Below are positions 1 through 8,560 of a stretch of 64,000 nucleotides of DNA, piece after piece. This DNA is from Micromonospora zingiberis (GTDB lineage: Bacteria; Actinomycetota; Actinomycetes; Mycobacteriales; Micromonosporaceae). Under the pieces are notes generated by a model. It saw only the letters and a program-made list of their open reading frames with translations, searched no databases and was not told the origin of the DNA. Made by a program: the position numbers and the translations under genes. Position 1 is the first letter of the stretch, and every line of letters begins with the position of its first letter. The stretch lies in NCBI RefSeq assembly GCF_004331455.1, contig NZ_SJJR01000008.1, positions 62,001-126,000 on the forward strand, in the 5' to 3' direction.

Positions 1-203
1 ACACGCTCGAAGATGCCGGCCTCGACCAGGGTGTTGAGCCGCTGGGCGAGCACGTTGCGGGCAATGCCGAGGTTGCTCAGGAGCGACTCGAAACGGCAGT
101 CACCCACCATCGCGTTGCGGATGATGAGCAACGTCCAGCGTTCACCGATGACTTCGAGCGCACGCGCGATCGAGCAGTCCTGTCCATACCCGCGGGAAGA
201 CAT
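1..203 (-). CDS. HxlR-family transcriptional regulator (3' end cut by window edge)
   Basis: The first 67 codons of a winged-helix regulator are present; the rest lies outside the window. The ATG at 201-203 starts MSSRGYGQDCSIARALEVIG and is followed by ERWTLLIIRNAM, the signature of the HxlR/MarR-like DUF24 family, then LGIARNVLAQRLNTLVEAGIFERV, the recognition helix and start of the wing. It lies 56 nt downstream of the MFS exporter gene on the same strand and is probably co-transcribed with it, so local control of the exporter is a reasonable inference. The ligand is unknown. An overlapping ATG at 209-211 is in another frame and is not the start. Confidence 0.85.
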   Translation of the reverse strand, partial: MSSRGYGQDCSIARALEVIGERWTLLIIRNAMVGDCRFESLLSNLGIARNVLAQRLNTLVEAGIFER

Positions 204-259
204 TGATCCATCGTAGAGGCCACCAGGTCGGCCTTGCGTGGTGGAAATTGCGAACCTCA

Positions 260-1702
260 CTACGTTTTTCCCCTGGGCACCGGGGCGCCCTCGTGCCGCA
301 GCAACAGCAACGCCGCGAGCAGGCCGACCACGGCGAGGCCACCGGCCACCGCGAGCGCCGTGTGCAGGCCGCCGTCCACCGATGTCGGCAACTGGGCGGT
401 GACAGGTGCCGCCTGGTGCGCGACGAGTACGGCCGACATGACGGCCAGCCCGATCGCCCCACCCAGACTGAACGAGGCGTCGGTGAGGCTTGAGGTGGTG
501 GCGGAGTCGGCCTCGGTGGCGCCAAGGGTCACGGCGATCTGCGCGGCCACGAAGGCGGCTCCGGCGCCGACGCCGACCACGGGTAGCACACTGAGGAAGT
601 TCCCGGTGGCCAGCGGGCCGTTGACCATGGCCAGGGCCAGCAGGCCGGCACCGGCGAGGGCCATGCCCGCCAGTGCGACCGTCCGCAGCCCGTGCCGTAG
701 CACCACGGCCTGGCCCACGTACGAGCCGACCACCGACGGCAGGGTCAGGGCGACCATCAGCGCACCGAACCCGGTGGCGGACAGGCCCAGCGTCTCCTGG
801 CCGTACAGGGTGATCAGCAGCAGCACCCCGTCGACCACCGTGCCGGCGGTGAACAGCACGACCAGGCCACCCACCCGGGTGCGGGAACGCAGCAACCCAG
901 GGCGCACCAGGGGACGCGTGCTCCGCGCCTCGATGGCCAGGAAGAGCAGCAACAGCACCAACGCACCGGCCAACCGCAGCAGCGCAATGCCGGTGGAACC
1001 ACCGGGGACGAACGCCGCGACGATCGTCCAGCCGATCAGGGCCAGGGCACCGATCAGGCTGGCCGCGCCGGCCACCTCCAGCGGATGCCCGGCAGTGGCG
1101 CAGCCATCGGCGGGCAGGATCGGGGCGAGCAGCGCGGCGACGATCCCCACCGGCACGTTGACGAGGAACACCCACCGCCAGCCGAGACCATCGGTGAGCA
1201 GGCCGCCGAGCAGCAGCCCGGCGGTGCCGCCGAAGGCGCCGATCAGCGTCCACAGGCCGAGCGCGCGGGCTCGGGCGGGACCGTTGCCGAGAGCGGTGGC
1301 GAGCAGCGGCAGCGCGGTCGTCGCGACAAGTGCGGCGCCGATGCCCTGCAACGCGCGGGCACCGATCAGCACCCCACCCGACCAGGCCACCGCCGACAGC
1401 AGCGAGGCGGCGGTGACCACCACCAGGCCGGTGGTGAACAGCCGGCGGCGGCCGAACAGTTCGGCCAACCGGGTGCTGAACAGCAGTACGCCACCGAAGC
1501 TGATCAGGAAGGCCGACATGAACCAGTGCACGGTCGCCGTGGACAGGGTCAACGCCTGCTGGATGCTCGGAATCGCGACGTAGACGATGGTGCTGTCCAC
1601 CGCCACCATCAGGAACGACGCGCCGAGTGCGCCGAGGGCCAGCCACTGCCGTCCGCCGAGATGTGCCGCCGATGCGGACGCTCCGCTGAAGTTGTCCACC
1701 AT
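260..1702 (-). CDS. MFS multidrug exporter, DHA2 (EmrB/QacA) type
   Basis: About 480 residues of hydrophobic helices typical of 14-TM drug:proton antiporters. Visible marks are the acidic residue of helix 1 (FLMVAVDSTIVYVAIPSI), the helix 2-3 loop motif (RLAELFGRRRLFTTGL) and the antiporter motif C with clustered glycines (GAFGGTAGLLLGGLLTDG). The ATG at 1702 is preceded at 5 nt by AAGGGG on the minus strand; the longer reading frame to 1744 has no such site, so MVDNF is chosen as the start. It likely exports the cluster product or another toxic compound, and is followed by the HxlR regulator. It may be the cluster border rather than a dedicated enediyne pump. Confidence 0.85.
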   Translation of the reverse strand: MVDNFSGASASAAHLGGRQWLALGALGASFLMVAVDSTIVYVAIPSIQQALTLSTATVHWFMSAFLISFGGVLLFSTRLAELFGRRRLFTTGLVVVTAASLLSAVAWSGGVLIGARALQGIGAALVATTALPLLATALGNGPARARALGLWTLIGAFGGTAGLLLGGLLTDGLGWRWVFLVNVPVGIVAALLAPILPADGCATAGHPLEVAGAASLIGALALIGWTIVAAFVPGGSTGIALLRLAGALVLLLLFLAIEARSTRPLVRPGLLRSRTRVGGLVVLFTAGTVVDGVLLLITLYGQETLGLSATGFGALMVALTLPSVVGSYVGQAVVLRHGLRTVALAGMALAGAGLLALAMVNGPLATGNFLSVLPVVGVGAGAAFVAAQIAVTLGATEADSATTSSLTDASFSLGGAIGLAVMSAVLVAHQAAPVTAQLPTSVDGGLHTALAVAGGLAVVGLLAALLLLRHEGAPVPRGKT

Positions 1703-2741
1703 GCCAGCCCCTTGGTTCCCCCGTGGTGCGGAAGCTAGTTGCATCTGGCGCGCGTCAGACGTGCCGTGAGCGGTTAACGGCCGCAGTGGCCACGGGTACG
1801 ACGAACGGACCCGGGGTGCGACCGGGTTGTCTCTGGGTGGGTGGCCAAGGCTGTCGCGCGTGCGGGACCGCCCACCACCACGTCGGTCCGGTTTTGAAAC
1901 TTACGTGGGCCAATGAAGATAGCAGTCGGGCGTCCCCAGCACGACCCTGTCGTGTCTGAGTTGCCCGGCTATGCCGCGCCCACCTTGCGGTCGTCTCGGG
2001 TCACCGGCCGGTGGCGTGGGTTTCGGGTGCAGGTCGCGGCGGTGGGCTGCGTTCGGGTGGGGGTAGGTAAGCGCAATTCCTCCACCCGGGAGGAGCGTGC
2101 CTTCTTCGTTCGTGACCTGGGTGCGGGCCCGGCCGGGACCGGGGACCGGGCATCCGTCGGACGCGGTCGAGGAACCCCATCGGCCGGGGAGGTCGATGCG
2201 TCCGGCGGGCCGGGGCGGGTCACCCATGGCAGACGGTCGCCAGGACCGGGCGGTGTGTACCGGCACGTCGGGCGTCCGGTGGCGACGGGCATGCCTCGAC
2301 GGGCGGGGCGGCCCGGCGGTTCCGGACGGGGAGACCGGGGCGCTGGTGAGGCGAGCCGTGGACGGCAGCGAGACCGGCTCGGCGGGCGGTGGCGGCGGTA
2401 CGGCCGACCCGCAGGCGGGACGACCGGGGACCAGCAAGCCGCACCGGGTCGGGTCTGCGGTCGTGGTGCCGGTCCCACCAGGGATGGGGCCGAGCGTCCC
2501 GAACCGGCCGCCGGCCCGTGGGTCCGCGAGCGGGCCGACCTCATCGTCGTCAACGAGGTCGGACCGGACCGGATCGTCGGCGCCCCGTCGCTGGCCCGCC
2601 GGCTCGTGGGCCGGCTTGTGCCGGGGCCCGGTGGATCGAGTTCGGTGCCGGTGATGGCGCCGTGCGGACGGCGCCGCCATCGGTGACCGCGAGATGGACA
2701 GTGGACGGTGCCGACCTGGCCGCGCTTCTGGACCGAAGGGC
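1703..2741. other. GC-rich stretch without a credible gene
   Basis: About 1 kb. Long open frames exist on both strands (about 1901-2686 and 1969-2997) but they are rich in Arg, Gly and Pro and show no known family; they are what very GC-rich DNA produces by chance. The only protein-like patch is at about 2527-2620 on the plus strand (ADLIVVNEVGPDRIVGAP), which faintly resembles the CoaB/flavoprotein motif and might be a gene remnant. The AT-richer piece at 1890-1930 could hold the promoter of the exporter gene. Confidence 0.5.
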
Positions 2742-3485
2742 TCAGGGCACGGGCAGGGCCAGCAGGATAGGTGGGTCGAGTGGGGTCATCCGGCGCAGTT
2801 TCAGGTCGGCCTCCATGGAGCCGGGCCGGCGACAGATGGTCAGCGGCCCGTGGGTGCCGATCAGCGCGTCGTCGTCCGCCGAGTTGGCGTGCCAGTAGTC
2901 CTGGCGATCCCGCAGGCGGGAGCAGGCCAGCACGTACCACTGCCCGGGTGGTGGACTGTCCAACCGGTAGGGTCCGGGCCGGTCGAGTATGGTGCACCGC
3001 ACGGGACGTCCGAGCGGGACCGGATCGCGGAAGAGTCCGACGAAGATCAGCCGATCCTCGGTGTGCTCGGACTCGGGTGCGTGCACCGTGCCCTGGATCG
3101 CCGTGACCGGCGGTTGGGGAACGGATCGGTGGTCGAGGGGCACCTCCGGGGTCACCCCACGCAGCCGGCGGTAGGTGCTCGGCGAGACCCCGACGCTGCT
3201 GCTGAAGCGGGAGCTGAAGGTGCCCACGCTGGCGTAGCCGACCTCGTGGGTGATCTCGGTGACGCTCATGGACGTGGACAGCAGCAACTGTTTGGCGCGG
3301 TGCAGCCGCATGACCATGAGGAAGCGTCCCGGGGAGATGCCGGTGGTTCGCTGGAAGATCCGGGTGAAGTGGAACTTGCTGAACATGGCTGTTCGGGCCA
3401 TGCCGTCCACGGTGTGTTGCTCCGCTAGGTCCTCCCGGATGGCTTCGATTACTCGACCGACGGCTCGCTGGATACTGTCTTCCAT
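2742..3485 (-). CDS. AraC-family transcriptional regulator
   Basis: A 247-residue regulator with the two helix-turn-helix motifs at the N-terminus (residues about 10-105: DGMARTAMFSKFHFTRIFQ, then VTEITHEVGYASVGTFSSRF), followed by about 140 residues with no recognisable effector-domain signature. The placement of the HTH at the front is the reverse of AraC itself but common in actinomycetes. The ATG at 3485 has GGGGGA just upstream; a TTG four codons earlier is less likely. AraC-type regulators occur in the C-1027 cluster (SgcR2), so this is a candidate pathway regulator. An imperfect dyad at 3585-3610 and a weak copy of the shared 16-bp motif at 3626-3641 lie in its upstream region. Confidence 0.85.
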   Translation of the reverse strand: MEDSIQRAVGRVIEAIREDLAEQHTVDGMARTAMFSKFHFTRIFQRTTGISPGRFLMVMRLHRAKQLLLSTSMSVTEITHEVGYASVGTFSSRFSSSVGVSPSTYRRLRGVTPEVPLDHRSVPQPPVTAIQGTVHAPESEHTEDRLIFVGLFRDPVPLGRPVRCTILDRPGPYRLDSPPPGQWYVLACSRLRDRQDYWHANSADDDALIGTHGPLTICRRPGSMEADLKLRRMTPLDPPILLALPVP

Positions 3486-3953
3486 CGCATCCCCCAATCC
3501 GATGGCTGGTGCGCTTGTGGCGAGGGGTTTTGTGTCCGTGGCGTAGACACGTCAGATGTGGCGCGTGGCGATACGCCGTCCCGCGTACCGGGTTCAGTTA
3601 ACCCGGGTACCAATTGCGGGTGAAAATACCTTGGCGATTGACGTAGGGAAATTACGCGGTGACGCTGGGTTATGCTAGCCCTGCTGGACGCCGCAATCAA
3701 CTGCAAACTCATGCAGGTCAATGCGCGGTTTACTTCGAGACTGGTCAGGCCAGGAGAAACTGGACGCTTGCCTCGTATGCGGTGACAGCAGCATTTGTTG
3801 CCGGTGCCGGTTGACTGTTCCATCCAGTTTGTCGGGGTGTCCACCCGGCGGAACGTTGGTAAATGGGACGATCCGCCGCCCCGGCGGGTGGACGAACTGT
3901 GCGAGACGGATATCCGACGCCCCATCGCGTGGTATCCGCTTGACTGACCGGGG
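3486..3953. promoter_or_regulatory. Upstream region of the AraC-type gene
   Basis: About 470 bp, AT-richer than its surroundings. It holds the imperfect inverted repeat gtaccgggtt-cagtt-aacccgggtac at 3585-3610 and, on the minus strand at 3626-3641, TCAATC-N5-GGTAT, a weak version of the cluster-wide dyad. A 79-codon open frame at 3721-3960 on the plus strand has no family features and is not called as a gene. Confidence 0.4.
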
Positions 3954-4760
3954 CTACTGATGACGCACCCGGGCGAACTGCCCGGGGCTGCGTCCCGGCC
4001 CGGCCGGACCCCGGTACGCCTGGGCGATGTCCAACCAGTGCTCGGCGTCGCTGCCGACCGCCCGGACGGCCAGGTCGTCGCGGTGCCGGCGGCGCGTGAC
4101 GAGCAGGCAGAAGTCCTCGGCCGGACCACTGATCCGCTGCTCGGCGTCGTGCGGGCCGAACTCCCACAGCGCGCCGGAGGGTGCGGTGATCTCGAAACGG
4201 AACTCCACGTCGGGTGGGGTCAGGCCGCGCGCCAGGTAGCCGAAGTCCCAGGTCCGAACGGCGAACCCGACCAGGTGGCCGAGCCGGTCGGTGGGCGTAG
4301 GGCGGACGCCCAGTGCGTCGGCGACGTCCCGGCCGTGCCCGAAGACCTCCATCATGCCGGCCGCCGCGAGCACCGGCGCCGGTAGCGGCCGCACCAGCCA
4401 CGGCACCGGCTGGCCCGGCGGGACCGCGGCGAGCGCCTTCTCGGCGGTGGCCCGCTCGGTCCGCCAGCGCGACAGCAGGACCGCGGGTGGCTCGACCACG
4501 AAGTCGGCCATGGCGGCCGCCACGTTGGCGTCGAAGTCGTCGCTGAGCCGCGAGGCCACCTGCTGGAACGTGGCCGGCTGCGCGGCGGCCAGCCCGGCGA
4601 GCCGGAAGGTGGCGGCCAGGTGGGCGATCTGGTGCCGGATCGCCCAGCCCGGGGCCGGCGTGCTGATGTCCCACTGGTCGGCGTCCAACCCCGCCACGAG
4701 GGCGTCGAGAGCCTCGCTCTCCGCAGTGAGGTCGGCGATCACGTCGGGTGCCTGTGTCAC
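3954..4760 (-). CDS. DinB-fold TIGR03084-type metal-dependent enzyme (mycothiol-dependent isomerase family)
   Basis: About 268 residues. Residues after WAIRHQIAHLA and MMEVFGHGRDVADALG match the His / Glu-x3-His metal triad of mycothiol-dependent maleylpyruvate isomerases and related DinB-fold proteins. The C-terminal half fits the TIGR03084 extension (FEITAPSGALWEFGPHDAE). The GTG at 4760 is preceded by GGAAGAGG at 8 nt; the longer frame to 4841 has no site and an unconvincing N-terminus. Its substrate is unknown. Two other DinB-fold proteins (48770 and 61436) occur in the same cluster, which suggests thiol chemistry in biosynthesis or self-protection. Confidence 0.75.
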   Translation of the reverse strand: MTQAPDVIADLTAESEALDALVAGLDADQWDISTPAPGWAIRHQIAHLAATFRLAGLAAAQPATFQQVASRLSDDFDANVAAAMADFVVEPPAVLLSRWRTERATAEKALAAVPPGQPVPWLVRPLPAPVLAAAGMMEVFGHGRDVADALGVRPTPTDRLGHLVGFAVRTWDFGYLARGLTPPDVEFRFEITAPSGALWEFGPHDAEQRISGPAEDFCLLVTRRRHRDDLAVRAVGSDAEHWLDIAQAYRGPAGPGRSPGQFARVRHQ

Positions 4761-5217
4761 GTCGATGTCCTCTTCCTGAATGGGTGGTCGGCGGCCCGTT
4801 CCGCCACGGGTGGTCGGGCGTATTGCTAGGTGCTCGTCCAATTAGCGGACGTCATTACCGATGGGGCGGATATAGTGATTTTTGGTGGGCACTGCGGTCG
4901 GTTGATGAAATTGCCTGATATGCGACGGAGCGCCCTGTGGTGCGTGATCACGTCGAATAGACTTTCCGAGTGTGCCCCAGCCGGCGTCCTTATTCCTTCT
5001 TTGTTCGTGCCGTCAGGCGGTCGACCCGCAGTGTCAATTGCCACCGGCCGAGGGGTGTTCCTGTCGCCGGGGCAGGGATGATTCCCGTGATCACGCTGTC
5101 ACGCAGAGCAACCGGGAAGTAGGCGACCATCGTGCGCGGCCCATAGCCTCGGCTCGTCTGGAAACACCGGACGAGGACCCGGACGCCATCGGCGTCCGTC
5201 TTCCCTGGGGAGAGCCC
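4761..5217. promoter_or_regulatory. Divergent promoter region with two copies of a 10-bp palindrome
   Basis: This region separates the minus-strand DinB gene from the plus-strand enediyne core. The perfect palindrome CGTGATCACG occurs at 4943-4952 and again at 5086-5095. GCAACC-GGGAA-GTAGG at 5108-5123 is a partial match to the cluster-wide dyad, pointing at the DUF1702 gene 95 nt downstream. No credible coding sequence is present; the frame that opens at 4972 upstream of 5218 lacks family features. Confidence 0.45.
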
Positions 5218-6168
5218 ATGGCAGGCCTGTGGCGCAGCCTCCGCGCGCAGCTCATGACGCCGGACACCGCCGAGACGACGATGAGCCGGCGTGGATTCCA
5301 CGTCAAGGACGAGCCCACCCGGCACCGGCTGGAGTCCGTCGGCGTCAGCTTCCTCACCGGCTTCCGGGCCGCGGTCGAGGCCCGCGACGACGCCGACATC
5401 GGCCGCCTTGACCTGATCGAGCGACAGTTCCGAGGCTTCGCCTATGAGGGCGCCGCCATGGGGTACGCGATCCTGGACGGTGTCGCCCCCGGCGGTGGGC
5501 GTACCAACCGGTTCCTGACCGGAGCCGGCGCCCCCCACATCTACATGGCCTACGTCGGGATCGGATGGGCGTACGCCAAGCTTCCCCGGTGGCGCTGGTC
5601 GGCCGTTGCGGCGCCGGACCCGCTGCTGCGCTGGCTGGTGCTCGACGGCCTCGGCTTCCACCGTGCCTACTTCGAGACCGACCGGTTCGTCCGCCGCCAG
5701 GAGGTCGCCCCGGTGCCCTGGCCGCCGGACGTGCCCGGCGACTACCCCCAGCGCGCGATCGACCAGGGCATCGGCCGGGCCAGCTGGTTCGTCGCCGGCG
5801 CCGATCCCGACGTCGCGGCGCAGCTCGTCGAGCGCTTCGACCCGGCCCGCCACGGCGACCTGTGGAGTGGCCTCGGTCTGGCCGCCACCTATGCCGGCGG
5901 AGCCGACCCCGACGACCTGAAGAAGTTGTCCGTCCACGCCGGCCGGTACCGCCCGCAACTGGCCCAGGGCTCGGCCTTCGCCGCGCAGGCACGGCTGCGC
6001 GCCGGCCTGGTCACCGAGCACACCCCCCTGGCCACCGACGTCTTCTGCGGATGCACGCCCGAGGAGGCGGCGGTGATCACCGAGCGGGAGCGGGACAACC
6101 TTCCGCCGGACGGCACCGAACCGGCCTACGAGCTGTGGCGACAGCGGATCCAGGCGCACTTCGTCTGA
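5218..6168 (+). CDS. DUF1702 enediyne biosynthesis protein, copy 1
   Basis: A 316-residue protein of the DUF1702 family, which is found with enediyne PKS genes (UnbL/E3 type). Shared marks with the second copy at 11326 are RGFAYEG, GAPHIYMAYVGIGWAYAKLPR, GLGFHRAYF, RAIDQGIGRASWF and DLWSGLGLAATYAGG. The ATG at 5218 has GGGGAGAG just upstream, and the frame before it has no family character. It starts a plus-strand run and is followed 30 nt later by the DH-like/PPTase protein. The biochemical role of DUF1702 is not established; genetic work in related clusters ties the family to core formation. The two copies have diverged enough that they are unlikely to be redundant. Confidence 0.85.
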   Translation: MAGLWRSLRAQLMTPDTAETTMSRRGFHVKDEPTRHRLESVGVSFLTGFRAAVEARDDADIGRLDLIERQFRGFAYEGAAMGYAILDGVAPGGGRTNRFLTGAGAPHIYMAYVGIGWAYAKLPRWRWSAVAAPDPLLRWLVLDGLGFHRAYFETDRFVRRQEVAPVPWPPDVPGDYPQRAIDQGIGRASWFVAGADPDVAAQLVERFDPARHGDLWSGLGLAATYAGGADPDDLKKLSVHAGRYRPQLAQGSAFAAQARLRAGLVTEHTPLATDVFCGCTPEEAAVITERERDNLPPDGTEPAYELWRQRIQAHFV

Positions 6169-6198
6169 GCGACGACGCGGCCGGAGAGGGTGGACGCG

Positions 6199-7695
6199 GT
6201 GGAGCCGACGGCGGCGACGTACGGCGCGATGCCCCACACCGTGGCGTTCGCCGCGCGGTTCACCCGCGCGGTGCTCGTCCACGACCCCGGTCGGCTGCTG
6301 GTCACCACGGCCACCCTCGGCCCCGGCGAGGAACCCTGCCTCGACGAGCCGGGAAACCCCACCTCACCCCTGCTACCCGCCGCCTACGTCCTGGAGGCGC
6401 TCGCGCAGGCCTGGGCCGCGCTCACCGGCCATCGGGGCCCACCGGTGTTCGAGTCCGTCGAGTTCGGTGAACCACTCGCGGCCCGCGAGGGCGTCGTACA
6501 ACTCCGGCTCACCGCGGCGGCCGAGCCACAGGCGGGCACCGCCGTGGTCACGCTGCGCGGTGAGCACCGGGGCCGGCAGGTGACCTACGCGTACGCCCGG
6601 CTCCGGCATCCGGGAGCCGGCCGGTCCGACGTCGCGGCCCGGCCGGTCGTCCGTCCGGCGGCCACCGTGCCGGTTCCGACCGCGCTACCGGTCGCGCCCG
6701 CGGGCCCGGCGGGGGACCGACCGCCCGGCGCGTGGTTCGCCGGACGCTCAGCTCACCGGCTGCGCTACCGGGAGATCACCGCGTCGGGCTGCCTGGTGGA
6801 GCTGACCGGGGACGGCACGGCGGGATCGCTCGCCGCGGTCGCGGGCCCGCTGGTGCTCGGTGACCCCGGCGCGCGGGACGCCTTCCTGCGCGCCCTGCGG
6901 CCCTGGGCACCCGACACGGTGCTGCAACCGCTGGGCGTCGACCGGATCTGGCTGGCCGGCATCGGCCCCTACGAACAGGTCACGCTGCGCGCCGTACGGC
7001 GGGTTCAGGACGACGAGGTGCACCGGTTCGACCTCGAGACGCGGGCCGGCGGGCGGATCGTGGAGCGCTGGACCGGGCTGCGGCTGCGACTGCTGCCCGT
7101 CCGCCGGGCACCCGGTCCGTGGCCGGCGCAGGTGCTCGGGCCGTACCTGCACCGCCGGCTCGCCGGCCTGGTCTCCCGCGACGTGGCCACGGTGCTGGAG
7201 CCGGGCCTGCGCCGTGGGTGGCGCCGACAGCACACCGCCCTGGCCGTGTCCCGGCTGCTCGGCGACGGTACGACGGTGCGCTACCGCCGCGACGGTCGAC
7301 CGGAGGTCGGCGGCGGCTGGTGGGTCTCGGCCGCACACGGCGCCGGGCACACCCTCGCGGTGGCCGCCCGCACCCCGGTGGGCTGCGATCTCGAACCGGT
7401 GGTGCGGCGCGAGCCCGCCGAGTGGCGACAGCTGCTCGGCGCGCACCTCGCCCTGGCCGAACTGATCGTCGCCGAGACCGGCGAGTCACCGCACCGGGCC
7501 GGGACCCGGGTCTGGTCGGCGCTGGAGTCACTGCACAAAGTCGGCGTCACCGCGTTCACCCCGCTCACCTACAACCAGGACACCACCGACGGCTGGGTGC
7601 TGCTCACCGCGGGCGGCTGGCGGGTCGCCACCTGTGCCGTAGGGCTGCGCGGCGGACCGGACGAACTGGTGGTGGCGGTGGCGTCCGCAAACTGA
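6199..7695 (+). CDS. Free-standing DH-like / 4'-phosphopantetheinyl transferase protein homologous to the PKSE C-terminus
   Basis: A 498-residue protein co-linear with the last third of the PKSE at 15656. Residues about 1-330 are a double hot-dog dehydratase-like fold; residues about 330-498 are a PPTase. The PPTase keeps the magnesium ligands and base: Asp397 and Glu399 in VGCDLEPV, and Trp439, Glu443 and Lys447 in VWSALESLHKVG. The dehydratase half lacks the HxxxGxxxxP motif: the catalytic His is replaced (DEPGNPTSPLLP), and the second Asp is followed by Arg (RDAFLR). The GTG at 6199 is chosen because GGAGAGG lies 9 nt upstream; a GTG at 6190 abuts that site. Inference: it activates the PKSE acyl carrier protein in trans. 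Confidence 0.8.
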   Translation: MEPTAATYGAMPHTVAFAARFTRAVLVHDPGRLLVTTATLGPGEEPCLDEPGNPTSPLLPAAYVLEALAQAWAALTGHRGPPVFESVEFGEPLAAREGVVQLRLTAAAEPQAGTAVVTLRGEHRGRQVTYAYARLRHPGAGRSDVAARPVVRPAATVPVPTALPVAPAGPAGDRPPGAWFAGRSAHRLRYREITASGCLVELTGDGTAGSLAAVAGPLVLGDPGARDAFLRALRPWAPDTVLQPLGVDRIWLAGIGPYEQVTLRAVRRVQDDEVHRFDLETRAGGRIVERWTGLRLRLLPVRRAPGPWPAQVLGPYLHRRLAGLVSRDVATVLEPGLRRGWRRQHTALAVSRLLGDGTTVRYRRDGRPEVGGGWWVSAAHGAGHTLAVAARTPVGCDLEPVVRREPAEWRQLLGAHLALAELIVAETGESPHRAGTRVWSALESLHKVGVTAFTPLTYNQDTTDGWVLLTAGGWRVATCAVGLRGGPDELVVAVASAN

Positions 7696-7788
7696 CACCG
7701 CATCGACCCGCCCCGGCCGGCGCTGGCCCGGACAACCCACACCACCGCCCGGCACTGGCCCGGCGCATTGTCACGCCCGCGCCATTCC

Positions 7789-7870
7789 CATAACGCGACA
7801 GTCCTTTGTGGACGTGGACAGCATAACGCGAGATGTCGATGCGGCGATCTCCGTACACCATTGGTGTACG
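7789..7870. promoter_or_regulatory. Operator-like cluster upstream of the GMC operon
   Basis: In the 298-bp gap between the PPTase gene and the next operon, the 10-mer cataacgcga occurs at 7789-7798 and 7822-7831, 33 bp apart (three helical turns). The second copy is part of GCATAA-CGCGA-GATGT (7821-7836), a match in spacing to the cluster-wide dyad and 158 nt from the downstream start. At 7852-7870 is the perfect inverted repeat CGTACACCA-t-TGGTGTACG. Together these look like regulator binding sites; no regulator can be assigned from sequence. Confidence 0.5.
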
Positions 7871-7993
7871 CCAGGCTGAATGAATGTCGCGGGGGTGTCG
7901 GGAGCCTTCGATAGGCACCTGAAATTGCCCGCGGTCGCCGGTTCGCGCCCTGCGTTTCCTGTCAATTCGAGTTGAGCGTCTGAGGTGATGCCC

Positions 7994-8560
7994 GTGCCCG
8001 CGGCAATGGAAACCAACCAGGGGCGGACGATGGTGCTGGAGGCGTACGCCGACACGATTCTGCCGGGCGAGAAGCGGTGGCCGGGGGACCGGGCCGTGGC
8101 CGGGGTCTCGTCCGGCGGCGGTGCGGTCGCCGCCGGCGCGTTGCTGGTGCTCCGCTCCGTCGAGGGCGGCATGGCCCCGGCGCTGGACGCGCTGGCCGAC
8201 GGTATCGAGGAGCACGCCCGAGCCTACGCCGCCGAGACCGAGATTGAGCTGGACCCGGAGGTCCCGGCGTTCGTCTCGCTCGACTACCCGGACCGGATCC
8301 GCCTGGTACAGCGGCTGACCGACCCCACGCACCCCGAACGGGAGGCGTGGATCAGCCTCGCCATGTTCAGTGTCATCGCCTTCGACGCCGCCGCGCACTC
8401 CAACACCGTGGAGGCGCTCGCCGCCGGCCACGTCGGCCTGAACATCATCGGCTTCCGGCCGCCCGACTCCGACGGACTGTGGCGGTTCGACACCTACAGC
8501 TACGGCCGGCAACTGGCCCAGCCGCACCCTGACACCACGCCCTCCGGGAGCCCCGCATGA
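7994..8560 (+). CDS. DUF5987-like small protein, likely partner of the GMC oxidoreductase
   Basis: About 188 residues, mostly helical, starting near the GTG at 7994, which has GAGG at 8 nt; an ATG at 7988 and a GTG at 7985 are too close to that site. It begins with AYADTILPGEKRWPGD, recalling the gluconate 2-dehydrogenase small-subunit type (VADTLLPG). The stop overlaps the ATG of the GMC oxidoreductase by 4 nt, which argues for a two-subunit enzyme. It probably corresponds to one of the conserved unknown E genes (E8 is my guess) of nine-membered enediyne clusters. Exact function is unknown. Confidence 0.7.
   Translation: MPAAMETNQGRTMVLEAYADTILPGEKRWPGDRAVAGVSSGGGAVAAGALLVLRSVEGGMAPALDALADGIEEHARAYAAETEIELDPEVPAFVSLDYPDRIRLVQRLTDPTHPEREAWISLAMFSVIAFDAAAHSNTVEALAAGHVGLNIIGFRPPDSDGLWRFDTYSYGRQLAQPHPDTTPSGSPA

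Noticed and set aside
1901..2997. Several open frames on both strands in the GC-rich border stretch
   Set aside because: Low-complexity Arg/Gly/Pro composition, no ribosome binding sites, no family resemblance apart from one short patch.
3721..3960. 79-codon open frame upstream of the AraC-type gene
   Set aside because: No family features, overlaps the end of the DinB gene, and no plausible ribosome binding site.
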